Below, piece by piece: positions 34,708 to 43,680 of a stretch of DNA of 64,000 nt (positions within the stretch are counted from its first letter, which is position 1; each line of letters starts with the position of its first letter). This stretch comes from Emergencia timonensis (GTDB lineage Bacteria > Bacillota > Clostridia > Peptostreptococcales > Anaerovoracaceae). A program made the position numbers and the translations under genes. The notes under the pieces are model-generated. The model made no database searches. It was given only the letters and a program-made list of their open reading frames with translations, and was not told the DNA's origin. The stretch covers positions 1,995,652 through 2,059,651 of the forward strand of contig NZ_FLKM01000008.1 of NCBI RefSeq assembly GCF_900086585.1, in the 5' to 3' direction.

Positions 34708-36000
34708 ATGAGTAAAGCAAAATCTTTGGTCGCTCTGGCAAAGAGTGACGACATCCAGGCAAATGTCACAAGAGTATTTGATTTGATGGGCGGCGTTACG
34801 AACGTCATCCGCAAGGGCACAACAGTCGTGCTGAAGCCGAATGCCGGTCACGCAGAACCGCCGGAAACTTCAGTATGCACCAATCCGGAAGTAGTGAGAG
34901 CCGTCATCCGCGAGGTGAAAAAGGCAGAGCCTGCTAAGATCATCGTAGCAGAAGCCGCTGCTATTGGATGCAACACCATGGAGTGCTTCAAGGTCAGCGG
35001 CATTCAGGCCGTGGCAGAAGAAGAAGGCGTCGAACTGATCGACATCAAAAAGGATAAGGATCTGGTAAAGGTTGCAGTCAGAGGATTCCGTTCCAATATC
35101 GATTCCATCAAGCTTCCGAGATTCCTGCTGGAGGCCGACCATCTGATCAATCTGCCGATTTTGAAAGCCCATGCTTCTATGGTTTTCTCCGGCGCACTGA
35201 AGAACATTAAAGGTGTGGTACAGGATAAGGTACATATGGATATGCACAAACAGAACCTGACTATGGCGATGATGGACGTCTGGTCTGTATGTAAGGCAGA
35301 TATCAATATCATGGACGCTCACCGCGCAGCATCGGGATACAGCCCGCACATGCCGGTTCCTATCGACACGCACATGATCCTGGGATCAAAAGACCCGGTA
35401 GCCATCGACAGAGTTGCCTGCGAAGTAACAGGCATCGATACGCAAGGCGTAGATTATTTCAAGGTTGCCGAAGAGACGGGACTTGGAAATTATGATATGG
35501 AGCAGATCGACGTGGTAGGAGATTCTGTTAAGGACTGCTACAAGAAGATGTGGATTCCGTACATCGGCGATATGAGTACCAGATGGCCGGAATACGATGT
35601 AAGATGTAAGGGCGGATGCTCCAGCTGTCAGGCACTTCTGGCTATCAACATGGAAGAACTGAAGGCTGTCAATGCTTATGACGAGAATGCGGGCATGACC
35701 GTTGTCATCGGCGGACTCAACGAGATACCGGCTAAGATTCCAGATGAAAAAATCGTACTCCACGGAAACTGCACGAAGAAATACCTGAAAGATCATCCGA
35801 ACGCATATCACATCCTGGGGTGCCCTCCAAATGAACCGGCTCTCTACTTGACGATTCAGAGACATGAAACCATCGATGGAACCGGCGACCAGGAAGATGA
35901 AATCATTCGTCCGTGTATGGCGCGTGACGCACAGGTGTGGCGTGATTATGTATTTGAAAAATTCGAGGAATACAAAAAGGAAAATCCGGAGGCAAAATAA
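34708..36000 (+). CDS. DUF362-family protein, candidate nickel-pincer enzyme
   Basis: 430 residues. DUF362 core with VVLKPNAGHAEPP (~res 40-52), LPILKAHASMVF and GALKNIKGVV (149-171), then HMDMHKQ (176-182). A C-terminal half has a Cys group (CKGGCSSC, ~res 308-315) and HGNCTKK. His155 and Lys165 are 10 apart, the same distance as His174 and Lys184 of lactate racemase LarA, where the Lys carries the nickel-pincer cofactor (numbers from memory); His176/His180 could match the later nickel-ligand His. DUF362 has no settled function. First gene of a sigma-54 operon shared in control with larEBC. ATG follows GGAGGAG. Confidence 0.7.
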   Translation: MSKAKSLVALAKSDDIQANVTRVFDLMGGVTNVIRKGTTVVLKPNAGHAEPPETSVCTNPEVVRAVIREVKKAEPAKIIVAEAAAIGCNTMECFKVSGIQAVAEEEGVELIDIKKDKDLVKVAVRGFRSNIDSIKLPRFLLEADHLINLPILKAHASMVFSGALKNIKGVVQDKVHMDMHKQNLTMAMMDVWSVCKADINIMDAHRAASGYSPHMPVPIDTHMILGSKDPVAIDRVACEVTGIDTQGVDYFKVAEETGLGNYDMEQIDVVGDSVKDCYKKMWIPYIGDMSTRWPEYDVRCKGGCSSCQALLAINMEELKAVNAYDENAGMTVVIGGLNEIPAKIPDEKIVLHGNCTKKYLKDHPNAYHILGCPPNEPALYLTIQRHETIDGTGDQEDEIIRPCMARDAQVWRDYVFEKFEEYKKENPEAK

Positions 36001-36260
36001 TGGACGGGTATATCAGTCTCAAAGCGGGGAAAGAATTCTGGAATCTGTTGGATATGGTCTTCACCGACGAGTTCATGCAGAAACATACCAACTTTGAAAA
36101 TTTCGAGTATTTCCGCTACTCCAGCGCCGTCATGGTCAACTGGGGCGGCGACTACATGGTCTATCCTGAAACCGTATTCAACAACTTCGTCATCGAAAGC
36201 ACCGAGTTTCAGACCTGGGACGAGATGGTCATGAAAGCGGCAGATGAGAGATTTAGTTAA
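36000..36260 (+). CDS. Small protein of the DUF362 operon, unknown
   Basis: 86 residues, acidic and aromatic-rich (MDGYISLKAGKEFWNLLDMV, NFENFEYFRYSSAVMVNWGG), no membrane segment. It overlaps the DUF362 stop codon (TAATGG), so it is made with that protein and may be its partner subunit. I do not recognise a family. Confidence 0.6.
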   Translation: MDGYISLKAGKEFWNLLDMVFTDEFMQKHTNFENFEYFRYSSAVMVNWGGDYMVYPETVFNNFVIESTEFQTWDEMVMKAADERFS

Positions 36261-36298
36261 TCATAACTTATCGTTAAATGGAAATTGGAGAAAGAAAA

Positions 36299-37633
36299 AT
36301 GGCAGATAAAACAACAAAACTTCAATCTGAAAACACCAAGTCCAACTTTGGAAAAGGTTGGATGATCATATTCTACAGCATGATCATGTTCTGGTTCCTC
36401 ATCGGTTTTTCCATCGATGGACAGAACATCGTCATCGACGTCTTCGCAGGCGCGAACTGGGAAAAATTAGGATTTGCTGATCAGAATGCGCTTCACGCGA
36501 AGCTTCTGGAACTGGCTATGTGGGCCGGCTTTATCGGCGTTATCGCTTACTTTGTCATCGGCAGAATCTGTACTAAGATCGGCGGAAGAATGCTTTCCTC
36601 CATCTGCCTGGTACTTGCCGGCGCCTCTTATATTTTCTATGGAAATGCAGACACCATCGCAACCTATTTTATCGGTCTGACCTTGGTAACCGTATTCATC
36701 AACGGCGCAGCCTATATCGGCGGCGGCAACTTGGTTACCCAGTGGTTCCCGAAGAAAAAGGGATTGGCAAACGGCTATACGACCATGGGCCACAACCTGG
36801 GCAGCGCGCTTTATGTGCCGCTGATTGCAGCTTTGATCGGCGCCATGGGCATGGCTAAGGGTATGACAGTGACAGGCATTGCGGCCATCGTCATCGGCAT
36901 CGGCGCTTATTTCATCATCAGAAATACACCGCAGGAGCTTTCCATCTATCCTGACAACGTATCCAAGGAAGTCTACGAAAAGGAATACGTGGATCTGTCA
37001 GAGGCGAAGAGCCGCTGGACGGTATCTTCCCTCCTGAAGACGAAGGAGATGTGGCTGGTAGCCCTCATCGTGGGCATCAATCAGCTGGTAACGACCGGCG
37101 TCATGAGCCAGATGGTTCCAAGAAACATGGAATTCGGATTTTCTCAGACACAGGCAGTGTCCCTGATGACCGTATGCGCCATCGTAGGTCTGGCAGGATC
37201 CTTCGGTTTCGGTTTCATTGATCAGAAGCTGGGTGTCAAGACGGCGATCAAAGGCTATCTGGTTTGGTATGCTGCGGCACTGGCAATCAATGTCGTCATG
37301 AATAACGCCATCGGCGGATACATCTGCGTAGCCATGGTAGGAATCGCTATCGGCGCTGCCGCAAACTTTATGACTTCCCTGCCTGCATCGGTCTTTGGCA
37401 GACACAACTTTGACTTGGTATACTCCATCTACTTCCCGATCATGGAAATCGTACTGATGCTCAACTACATCGTTAACTCAAAGGCCCTTGAGTGGACGGG
37501 AAGTCTGAGAGGAGCTTATGTGGTATTTATCGTATTACTCATAGTGAACTTCGTACTGATTTCCGTATTGAATACGAGAAAATACAATCTGGATTATAAG
37601 AAGGAAGAAGAAGTGCTGGAGCAGGGCGCTTAA
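36299..37633 (+). CDS. MFS transporter, oxalate/formate antiporter-like (OFA)
   Basis: 444 residues with 12 predicted helices. GGGNLVTQWFPKKKGLANGY is typical of the OFA branch, which exchanges small carboxylates. ATG at 36299 is chosen because TGGAG precedes it by 8 nt; an ATG-like codon at 36278 lacks a site. It likely imports the substrate, or exports a product, of the DUF362 operon. Confidence 0.8.
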   Translation: MADKTTKLQSENTKSNFGKGWMIIFYSMIMFWFLIGFSIDGQNIVIDVFAGANWEKLGFADQNALHAKLLELAMWAGFIGVIAYFVIGRICTKIGGRMLSSICLVLAGASYIFYGNADTIATYFIGLTLVTVFINGAAYIGGGNLVTQWFPKKKGLANGYTTMGHNLGSALYVPLIAALIGAMGMAKGMTVTGIAAIVIGIGAYFIIRNTPQELSIYPDNVSKEVYEKEYVDLSEAKSRWTVSSLLKTKEMWLVALIVGINQLVTTGVMSQMVPRNMEFGFSQTQAVSLMTVCAIVGLAGSFGFGFIDQKLGVKTAIKGYLVWYAAALAINVVMNNAIGGYICVAMVGIAIGAAANFMTSLPASVFGRHNFDLVYSIYFPIMEIVLMLNYIVNSKALEWTGSLRGAYVVFIVLLIVNFVLISVLNTRKYNLDYKKEEEVLEQGA

Positions 37634-37647
37634 TGAAGGAGGTAAAT

Positions 37648-38826
37648 ATGCGAAATGTAGTAATCGTCGCTGGCTGCCGTACACCGATCGGCGCCATCGG
37701 CGGACAATTTAAGACCATAACCTCTCTGGATTTATCCATTCCTGTGATGCAGAATCTGGTAGAGCGGGCGAGCATTGACCCGGCGCTGATTGAAGACGTC
37801 ATCTGGGGATGCAATTATCAGAGAACTTACAAAGAAAATAACATTGCCAGGGTGGCGGCGGTAAAAGCTGGCTTACCGGAAAGTGTTCCGGGCATCACCA
37901 TTCACCGCAACTGTACTTCTTCCATGTCGTCCATCCAGTTCGCCTATTATCAGATCAAAGCGGGCGAAGCGGACTGCCTGATGGCAGGAGGCGCGGACAG
38001 CATGAGTACAGCGCCGCACATGGTATTCAATGCCCGCTATGGACAGAAATTCGGCCACATGGAGCTCAGAGACTCCATGTGGGACTCCCTGACCAACTTG
38101 GGAGTGGGTCCAGCCATGGGGATCACAGCCGAGAATGTCGCCGAAAAATACGGTGTCACCCGTGAAGAGATGGACCGCTATTCCCTGCGTTCCCAGCAGA
38201 GAGCAGTGGCGGCAATCGACAGCGGCAAATTCAAAGAAGAAATTATTCCAATTACAGTAAAGAGCCGCAAGAGCGAGACCGTCTTTGACACCGACGAGTA
38301 CCCTCGCCGCGATGCCAGCTATGAAGCATTGGCAAAACTGAAACCTACCTTTAAGGAAGGTGGCAGTGTTACTGCCGGCAATGCCTCCGGCATGAACGAC
38401 GCTGCTTCCGGTGTGATTTTGATGGACGAGGAAAAGGCAAAGGAACTGGGTGTTCCTATTCTGGCCCGCATCAAAGGCGTGGCAACCACCGGCGTTTCTC
38501 CGGATTACATGGGAATCGGACCAATCAGCGCATCACAGAGAGCCCTTGCCAAGGCGGAGCTTTCCATAGAAGACATCGATCTCTTCGAAATCAACGAGGC
38601 TTTTGCGGCCCAGTGCATCGCCTGCCAGAAGGAGCTGGGGATTCCTGATGACAAGCTCAATGTCAACGGCAGCGGCATCTCCCTGGGGCACCCAGTGGGC
38701 GCGACTGGAGCCAGACTTGTCATCACCATGATGTACGAACTTGCCAGACGCGGTCAGAAATATGGCCTTGCGACTCTCTGCGCAGGCGGCGGCATGGGTA
38801 CGGCAGTGGTCATCGAGATGGCATAG
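37648..38826 (+). CDS. Acetyl-CoA acetyltransferase (thiolase)
   Basis: 392 residues, standard thiolase length. Nucleophile Cys89 in HRNCTSSMSS, then NEAFAAQ, SLGHPVGATGAR (His) and the second Cys in LCAGGGMGTA. It makes or cleaves acetoacetyl-CoA or a related 3-ketoacyl-CoA. ATG at 37648 follows AAGGAGG. In this pathway it could cleave a 3-ketoacyl-CoA, or supply acetyl-CoA for the beta-keto acid cleavage enzyme at 42588. Confidence 0.9.
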   Translation: MRNVVIVAGCRTPIGAIGGQFKTITSLDLSIPVMQNLVERASIDPALIEDVIWGCNYQRTYKENNIARVAAVKAGLPESVPGITIHRNCTSSMSSIQFAYYQIKAGEADCLMAGGADSMSTAPHMVFNARYGQKFGHMELRDSMWDSLTNLGVGPAMGITAENVAEKYGVTREEMDRYSLRSQQRAVAAIDSGKFKEEIIPITVKSRKSETVFDTDEYPRRDASYEALAKLKPTFKEGGSVTAGNASGMNDAASGVILMDEEKAKELGVPILARIKGVATTGVSPDYMGIGPISASQRALAKAELSIEDIDLFEINEAFAAQCIACQKELGIPDDKLNVNGSGISLGHPVGATGARLVITMMYELARRGQKYGLATLCAGGGMGTAVVIEMA

Positions 38827-38837
38827 GAGAAAAGAAC

Positions 38838-39368
38838 ATGAATGCAATGGAAACAATTGCAAAGAGGTGTTCCTGCAGGGCGTACCGGCCGGAGCAGATA
38901 ACACCTGAAGAACTGAAACAGCTTCTGCAGGCGGCCAATGCGGCGCCTGTGGGCATGGCGAAGTACGAGACACTGAAGATCTCGGTCGTGCAGAGCCGGG
39001 AGCTTTTGGCGGAGATCGATCAGGAAGGCGCGAAATTCTTCGGCGATCCTTCCATGCATCCTCTGTACGGAGCGCCGACGCTGATCGTCATTTCCGGCTT
39101 TGCAGCGGACAGTGACGAACGCGAAGTTTCGATGTGCAACGCATCCTGCCTGATCGAGAATATGCACCTTTTGGCGACAGAACTGGGTCTAGGCAGCGTA
39201 TATATCAGAGGTTGCATCAACGCCATCAGAGAAAACCGCGCGCTCTGCGAGAAGCTGGGCGTACCGGAGGATTTTGTGCTGACGGGCGCCATCGCAGTGG
39301 GTTATCCTTGCGAGGAACCTGAGACGAGGGAACTTGTCACAGAGAAAATCGAGACCGTGATATTATAA
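38838..39368 (+). CDS. Nitroreductase-family flavoprotein
   Basis: 176 residues, FMN-binding nitroreductase fold: CSCRAYRPEQITPEELKQLL at the start, NAAPVGMAKYE, and ELGLGSVYIRGCINAIRENR. Substrates are usually quinones, nitro compounds or enoates. It is the last gene of the DUF362 operon. Confidence 0.82.
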   Translation: MNAMETIAKRCSCRAYRPEQITPEELKQLLQAANAAPVGMAKYETLKISVVQSRELLAEIDQEGAKFFGDPSMHPLYGAPTLIVISGFAADSDEREVSMCNASCLIENMHLLATELGLGSVYIRGCINAIRENRALCEKLGVPEDFVLTGAIAVGYPCEEPETRELVTEKIETVIL

Positions 39369-39384
39369 CAACATCAAAGCGTGA

Positions 39385-39434
39385 AAAAAGCAGGGTCAAA
39401 ATCCCATCTTGTGGGTTTTGGCCCTGCTTTTTTC
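39385..39434 (+). terminator. Terminator of the DUF362 operon
   Basis: Long hairpin: AAAAAAGCAGGG pairs with CCCTGCTTTTTT, with an inner CAAAATCCCA/TGGGTTTTG helix. Confidence 0.9.
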
Positions 39435-39477
39435 GTGCAGCTATCTGAGTGACCGAGTCCAAGAATGAATACGTTCA

Positions 39478-39759
39478 TTAATACAAATCACTATGTGTTC
39501 CGGTTCGATATAACCTTAATACTTGCAGGTGGTCACTGATCTTGTAGATTAGAAGCCAGTCAGGTTCTATGTGACATTCTCTATAGCCTTTGTAATTACC
39601 GACGAGCTGATGATCATTATACGCAGTAGGCAATGGCTCTCCATTTGCTAGTTGAGAAATGACGTGCTTCAGCAATTCTATATTACAGCCTCGTTTTTTT
39701 GCTGATTTATAATCTCTTTTAAATTGAGATGTTCTTTCGATATCATACTTCTTCATCAT
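39478..39759 (-). CDS. YafQ-type toxin (RelE family mRNA interferase)
   Basis: 93 residues: YDIERTSQFKRDYKSAKKRG, LPTAYNDHQLVGNYKGYREC and HIEPDWLLIYKI are YafQ signatures, including the His/Asp catalytic area. YafQ toxins cut mRNA in the ribosome. It overlaps the antitoxin's end. Confidence 0.88.
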   Translation of the reverse strand: MMKKYDIERTSQFKRDYKSAKKRGCNIELLKHVISQLANGEPLPTAYNDHQLVGNYKGYRECHIEPDWLLIYKISDHLQVLRLYRTGTHSDLY

Positions 39760-40024
39760 CCAAATCCGCGAACAATTCTTCTACGCTCTTAAAACGACGA
39801 GTGTCAGGATCTCTTTCCATTCGATCTCCCTGATTGATGGCTTCAATGGTAATAGGGTTTGGTGTATTGAGCCTGACATCAAAAGGAAATCCATGATATT
39901 GAATGACTTGTCTTAAAAAAATATTGACGGCTGTTGTCATATCAAGACCCAGTTCGCTGAATATCTCCTGTGCCTGCTTCTTAACCTCCAGATCAATGCG
40001 AATATTTGTACTTGTTTTTGCCAT
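39743..40024 (-). CDS. DinJ/RelB-type antitoxin
   Basis: 93 residues. N-terminal ribbon-helix-helix (TSTNIRIDLEVKKQAQEIFSE is the region; DMTTAVNIFLRQVI the second helix), C-terminal acidic tail that would bind the toxin. ATG at 40024 is set by AAAAGGAG; a GTG at 40033 lies within the site. It probably represses its own operon. Confidence 0.85.
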   Translation of the reverse strand: MAKTSTNIRIDLEVKKQAQEIFSELGLDMTTAVNIFLRQVIQYHGFPFDVRLNTPNPITIEAINQGDRMERDPDTRRFKSVEELFADLDDEEV

Positions 40025-40095
40025 AGTAATCACTCCTTTTTTATCATAAGTATATCAAAAAAGTGCCTATTGTCAATACAACAGGCACATGTATT

Positions 40096-41637
40096 TTATT
40101 TCACAGCAGCCGGATAATCGATTCCGTACTGCTTGATTTTTCTCGATATGGTCGAGGCGTTGACACCCAGCTTTGCGCCGGCATCCCGCAGACTGGTAGA
40201 ATCCCGCAGCACTGATTCGATCAAAGCCTTTTCGTAATTCTCCAGGGACTGGGAGAGGGTGCCGCTTGCCACTGCGCCTTCATCTCCCTGGGAGATATCG
40301 AGAAGCCCCTTTAACATTTCGTCAGCTACTTCTTTTGTTCCCGAAGCGCAGATAGTCAGATACTCGATGACGTTTTCCAGTTCCCTGATGTTTCCAGGCC
40401 AGGTATACTGCTTCATGATGGCCAGCTGATCCTGGGTGAGGACGAAATCCCGATTGTGTTTTTTGGTGTATTCATCGACAAAGTGAGCGCACAGCTCGTC
40501 CAGATCGTTAAGTCGTTCCCGCAGCGGCGGAATGCAGATAGGGATTACATTGAGCCGGTAATACAGATCCTGGCGGAAGGTGCCGTCCGCAATCTTCTTC
40601 TTCAGATCGCTGTTGGTCGCGGCGATAAAACGGATGTCGAGGTGTATCGGCTTGGTGCCGCCGACCCTGGTGATTTCTTTGGTCTGGATGGCGCGCAGCA
40701 GCTTCACCTGCAGATCCATGGACATGTCGCCGATTTCATCGAGGAGCAGGGTACCGCCGTCGGCCATTTCGAAGAGTCCCTGTTTACCGCTGGTATTGGC
40801 GCCGGAGAAGGCGCCTCTTTCATAGCCGAACAGCTCTGATTCCAGCAGGTTTGCCGGAATAGAAGCGCAGTTGACCTTGATAAAGGTCTTGTGGCTTCTG
40901 GCGCTGAGCCGGTAGATTTCGTCAGCGACCACTTCTTTCCCTACACCGGATTCTCCGGTAATCAGGACGGTGGCATCTGTGGGAGCCGCCATTTTGATGG
41001 TGTTCCAGACTTTTTGCAGACTATAGGAAGAACCGACCAGCTTATTGGATTTGAAGTCTGGCGTCGTGGCGTTTTCCAGGATACGGACGTTCTCCTTGCT
41101 CTTGTTCAAAGCGTTAGCTTCCTGCAGGAACTTGCCAAAATCCTCCTGCAGAGCTTGCAGGGTCAGAATCGGCCTGCTGCTGACCACCACCTGGTGAAGT
41201 GCGCCGTACTGGTCAAAGATGGGCACGCCCACAGCATATCCTACGCTGGGCGGATTGGTCTTATTCACGGTAGAAAGACGGAAAATCTTCTTTTTGCTTT
41301 CGATGACGTCCATGGTGGCGCCGCCGGTGAAGAGCTTGCCCTCCGCTGTGATGTCAGAAACCTTTCGTCCGAGGACTTCTTCCGGCAAAATCTCCGTATT
41401 GCGCTGATGAGCAGGGTTGACATAGAGACAGGTGCCTTCCTTGTCTGTAATGAAAATACTGTCGTCCAACGCATCTACTACGATTTTGAAGTCGATGCCC
41501 TGCGCCAGAAATACCTCTAAATCGTGGTCGATTTCCTGTAGAAAATCGGCCATTTTCTTCCCGTCCTGGTATTCGCCGCTGTCCAGCGTTTTGCGTATCT
41601 TTTCCTTTACTTTCTGTATTGCTAAAACCTGATCCAT
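40096..41637 (-). CDS. Sigma-54-dependent activator with PAS domain
   Basis: 513 residues. A PAS-like sensor domain (~res 50-160: DDSIFITDKEGTCLYVNPAH), AAA+ domain (Walker A GESGVGKE 228-235; Walker B TLLLDEIGD), and a Fis-type helix-turn-helix at the end (LRDAGAKLGVNASTISRKIK). The sigma-54 contact loop reads GAFSGA (275-280) instead of GAFTGA, a conservative change. It is divergent from the larC-like operon, with the dyad at 41701-41718 between them. The same dyad precedes three other sigma-54 promoters, so this is the likely regulator of all four. The PAS ligand is unknown. Confidence 0.9.
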   Translation of the reverse strand: MDQVLAIQKVKEKIRKTLDSGEYQDGKKMADFLQEIDHDLEVFLAQGIDFKIVVDALDDSIFITDKEGTCLYVNPAHQRNTEILPEEVLGRKVSDITAEGKLFTGGATMDVIESKKKIFRLSTVNKTNPPSVGYAVGVPIFDQYGALHQVVVSSRPILTLQALQEDFGKFLQEANALNKSKENVRILENATTPDFKSNKLVGSSYSLQKVWNTIKMAAPTDATVLITGESGVGKEVVADEIYRLSARSHKTFIKVNCASIPANLLESELFGYERGAFSGANTSGKQGLFEMADGGTLLLDEIGDMSMDLQVKLLRAIQTKEITRVGGTKPIHLDIRFIAATNSDLKKKIADGTFRQDLYYRLNVIPICIPPLRERLNDLDELCAHFVDEYTKKHNRDFVLTQDQLAIMKQYTWPGNIRELENVIEYLTICASGTKEVADEMLKGLLDISQGDEGAVASGTLSQSLENYEKALIESVLRDSTSLRDAGAKLGVNASTISRKIKQYGIDYPAAVK

Positions 41638-41700
41638 ATGTGTTCCTCCTCCTCGCTATTACTATCAGTATATCAAAAGCGGTTAGTATTTGAAAGAATT

Positions 41701-41718
41701 TGTTGTAATTTTGCAACA
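41701..41718 (+). promoter_or_regulatory. Upstream activator site 3 (larC-like/BKACE operon)
   Basis: TGTTGT-AATTTT-GCAACA, 60 bp before the sigma-54 promoter at 41779 and ~63 bp from the activator gene's start, so it may also affect that gene. A GCAACG half site follows at 41734. Confidence 0.75.
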
Positions 41719-41778
41719 CCATTTTTTCCCTGCAACGGTGAAGACAGATGAATCGCCCAGTTTTCAGTGATTTTGATG

Positions 41779-41793
41779 TGGCATAATTTTTGC
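41779..41793 (+). promoter_or_regulatory. Sigma-54 promoter of the larC-like/BKACE operon
   Basis: TGGCATAATTTTTGC matches the -24/-12 consensus. Confidence 0.82.
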
Positions 41794-41836
41794 GTTAGAT
41801 AATAGGTGAAAGCTGATCGTGGAAAGGGGAGGCATT

Positions 41837-42595
41837 ATGAAAAAGTTATACATCAACTGCGGATCGGGCCTCAGCGGAGATATGATGCTGGGCGCATTTA
41901 TCAACATGGGCGTGCCGGCTGACCATCTCAAAGAGAAACTGGCCAGGCTGCGTCTTGACGAATTTGAACTTTCTATCGAAGAGAAAATGATTGGAAAGAA
42001 ATCGGTTACTGATGTAGATGTGATACTGAAGGATAGGACGAATTTGCATAAAGCGCCCTATAGCGGGGTTTATCGCAATTACAGGCAGATTGTAGATATG
42101 ATAAACAACAGCGCATTGAGCAATAATGTCAAAGTTCTGAGCAGGAGAATTTTTGACATCAAAGCCAAAGCGGAAGCGAAGGTACACGAAGTGCCAATTG
42201 ACAAGGTTCAGTTTCACGAAGCCGGGGCGGTGGACTCCATCGTGGATATTGTCGGGACGGCGATTTGCTGCGATTATATGGATGCTGATGAAGTGGCGTC
42301 AAAGCATGTCCCAACCGGCTACGGAGAAGTGAAATGCGCCTGCGGAACCCTGCCGGTCCCAGCGCCAGCGGTAAAGCAGATTTTGGAAGATGCCGAAATC
42401 CCACATTACAGATCGGAGATTCCCCAGGAGGTCTTAACACCGACAGGCGCTTCTATTCTGGCTGGGATTGCGGACAGCTTTGGATGGGATGATATACAAG
42501 GTAATGTTTTGAAACGGGGATATGGCTGCGGAAAGAGAGACACCGGCCTGCCGCCCCTGGAATTGATTTTATGTGAGGAGAGAGAAGATGTTTGA
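41837..42595 (+). CDS. LarC N-terminal-type protein (short paralogue)
   Basis: 252 residues: YINCGSGLSGDMMLGAFINM, QFHEAGAVDSIVDIVG, GTLPVPAPA and LTPTGASILAGIADSFGW match the N-terminal domain of LarC. The His-rich loop and the whole C-terminal nickel-insertion domain of the 4062 LarC are missing; it ends cleanly in its own stop. It resembles LarC1 of species with split LarC, but no LarC2 follows. It may be a helper or a substrate-specific maturase. ATG at 41837 follows GGGGAGG. Confidence 0.82.
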   Translation: MKKLYINCGSGLSGDMMLGAFINMGVPADHLKEKLARLRLDEFELSIEEKMIGKKSVTDVDVILKDRTNLHKAPYSGVYRNYRQIVDMINNSALSNNVKVLSRRIFDIKAKAEAKVHEVPIDKVQFHEAGAVDSIVDIVGTAICCDYMDADEVASKHVPTGYGEVKCACGTLPVPAPAVKQILEDAEIPHYRSEIPQEVLTPTGASILAGIADSFGWDDIQGNVLKRGYGCGKRDTGLPPLELILCEEREDV

Positions 42596-43436
42596 GACAA
42601 GAAGGTTAAATGATAAGAAAAAAGTAATTGTCACTGCTGCATTGACAGGAGCGGTGACGACAAAGGCGGACAATGCGAATCTTCCGACCCAGCCTGCGGA
42701 GATTGCAAAATCTGCAATAGCTTGTTATGAAGCAGGTGCTTCGGCTGTACATATCCATGTGAGAGATGACGACGACAGCGCCAGCATGCGTTTTGACAAA
42801 TTTGAAGAAGCCGTGGCTTTGATAAGAAAAACGGAGTGCCCGGTGATTCTCAACCTGACTTCGTCAGGCGGACAGGGCTTTACCTGGGAGGAACGAATCA
42901 GACCTTTTAAAGAGCTGAAACCGGAACTGGCCTCCTTCGATGCCGGTACCATGAACTGGCTCAACAGCGTGGTGTTCATGAATGAACCGAAGTTCCTTGA
43001 ACTCTGCGGCAGAGAGATGATTGCGGCAGGGGTGAAACCGGAAATCGAAGTCTTCGACATCGGCATGCTGAACACGGCCAAGTATTACATCAAGCAGGGC
43101 ATCATCGAAGAACCTGCCCACTTCCAGCTCTGCCTGGGCGCACCTGGAGGCATGGAGGCGACGACGGAAAATTTGGTCTATCTGGTCAACCATCTGCCGG
43201 AAAAATGCACCTGGAGCGCATTTGGCATCGGCAGGGGCGCAAACGAGGTCATGATGGCGGCTTTGGCTCTGGGCGGCAACGTGAGAGTCGGCCTTGAGGA
43301 CAACGTCTACTACAATGCCGGACAGCCGGCCGAGTCCAACGAACAGTTTGTAGAGCGAGTAAAGCGCTTGGCTGCAGAAGTGGGAAAGACCATCGCTGCC
43401 CCGGATGAAGCACGAGAAATACTCGGATTAAAATAA
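42588..43436 (+). CDS. Beta-keto acid cleavage enzyme (BKACE, DUF849)
   Basis: 282 residues: VIVTAALTGAVTTKADNANL, AVHIHVRDD (zinc His pair), LTSSGG and FGIGRGANEVMMAALALGG. BKACE enzymes use zinc to react a beta-keto acid with acetyl-CoA, giving acetoacetate and a new acyl-CoA. Known members act on 3-keto-5-aminohexanoate (lysine fermentation) or dehydrocarnitine. The natural substrate here cannot be read from sequence. It overlaps the larC-like gene by 8 nt; ATG at 42588 follows GAGGAG. Confidence 0.88.
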   Translation: MFETRRLNDKKKVIVTAALTGAVTTKADNANLPTQPAEIAKSAIACYEAGASAVHIHVRDDDDSASMRFDKFEEAVALIRKTECPVILNLTSSGGQGFTWEERIRPFKELKPELASFDAGTMNWLNSVVFMNEPKFLELCGREMIAAGVKPEIEVFDIGMLNTAKYYIKQGIIEEPAHFQLCLGAPGGMEATTENLVYLVNHLPEKCTWSAFGIGRGANEVMMAALALGGNVRVGLEDNVYYNAGQPAESNEQFVERVKRLAAEVGKTIAAPDEAREILGLK

Positions 43437-43455
43437 CTTTAATTACAGCAAAGAG

Positions 43456-43486
43456 AAAGACTGCTTTTCTAAAGCAGTCTTTTTTA
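43456..43486 (+). terminator. Terminator after the BKACE gene
   Basis: AAAGACTGCTTT (43456-43467) pairs with AAAGCAGTCTTT (43471-43482), T run follows. Confidence 0.9.
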
Positions 43487-43680
43487 TATGACAAGGAAAG
43501 TGAACAGATTCTGCTATATACGCTTTTTCTAATTTGGATGAGTCAGCCTTGGGTTTTGGACTATCGAACCCGCTTTTTTTATTTGTTTTTGGTACTTTAC
43601 TTCAAGCCTCTTTCTCGTATAATTAAGAAAATTGTGCAATTATTATTTGTTAAGAACTGAATCAAAAAGGAGAAAAAACA

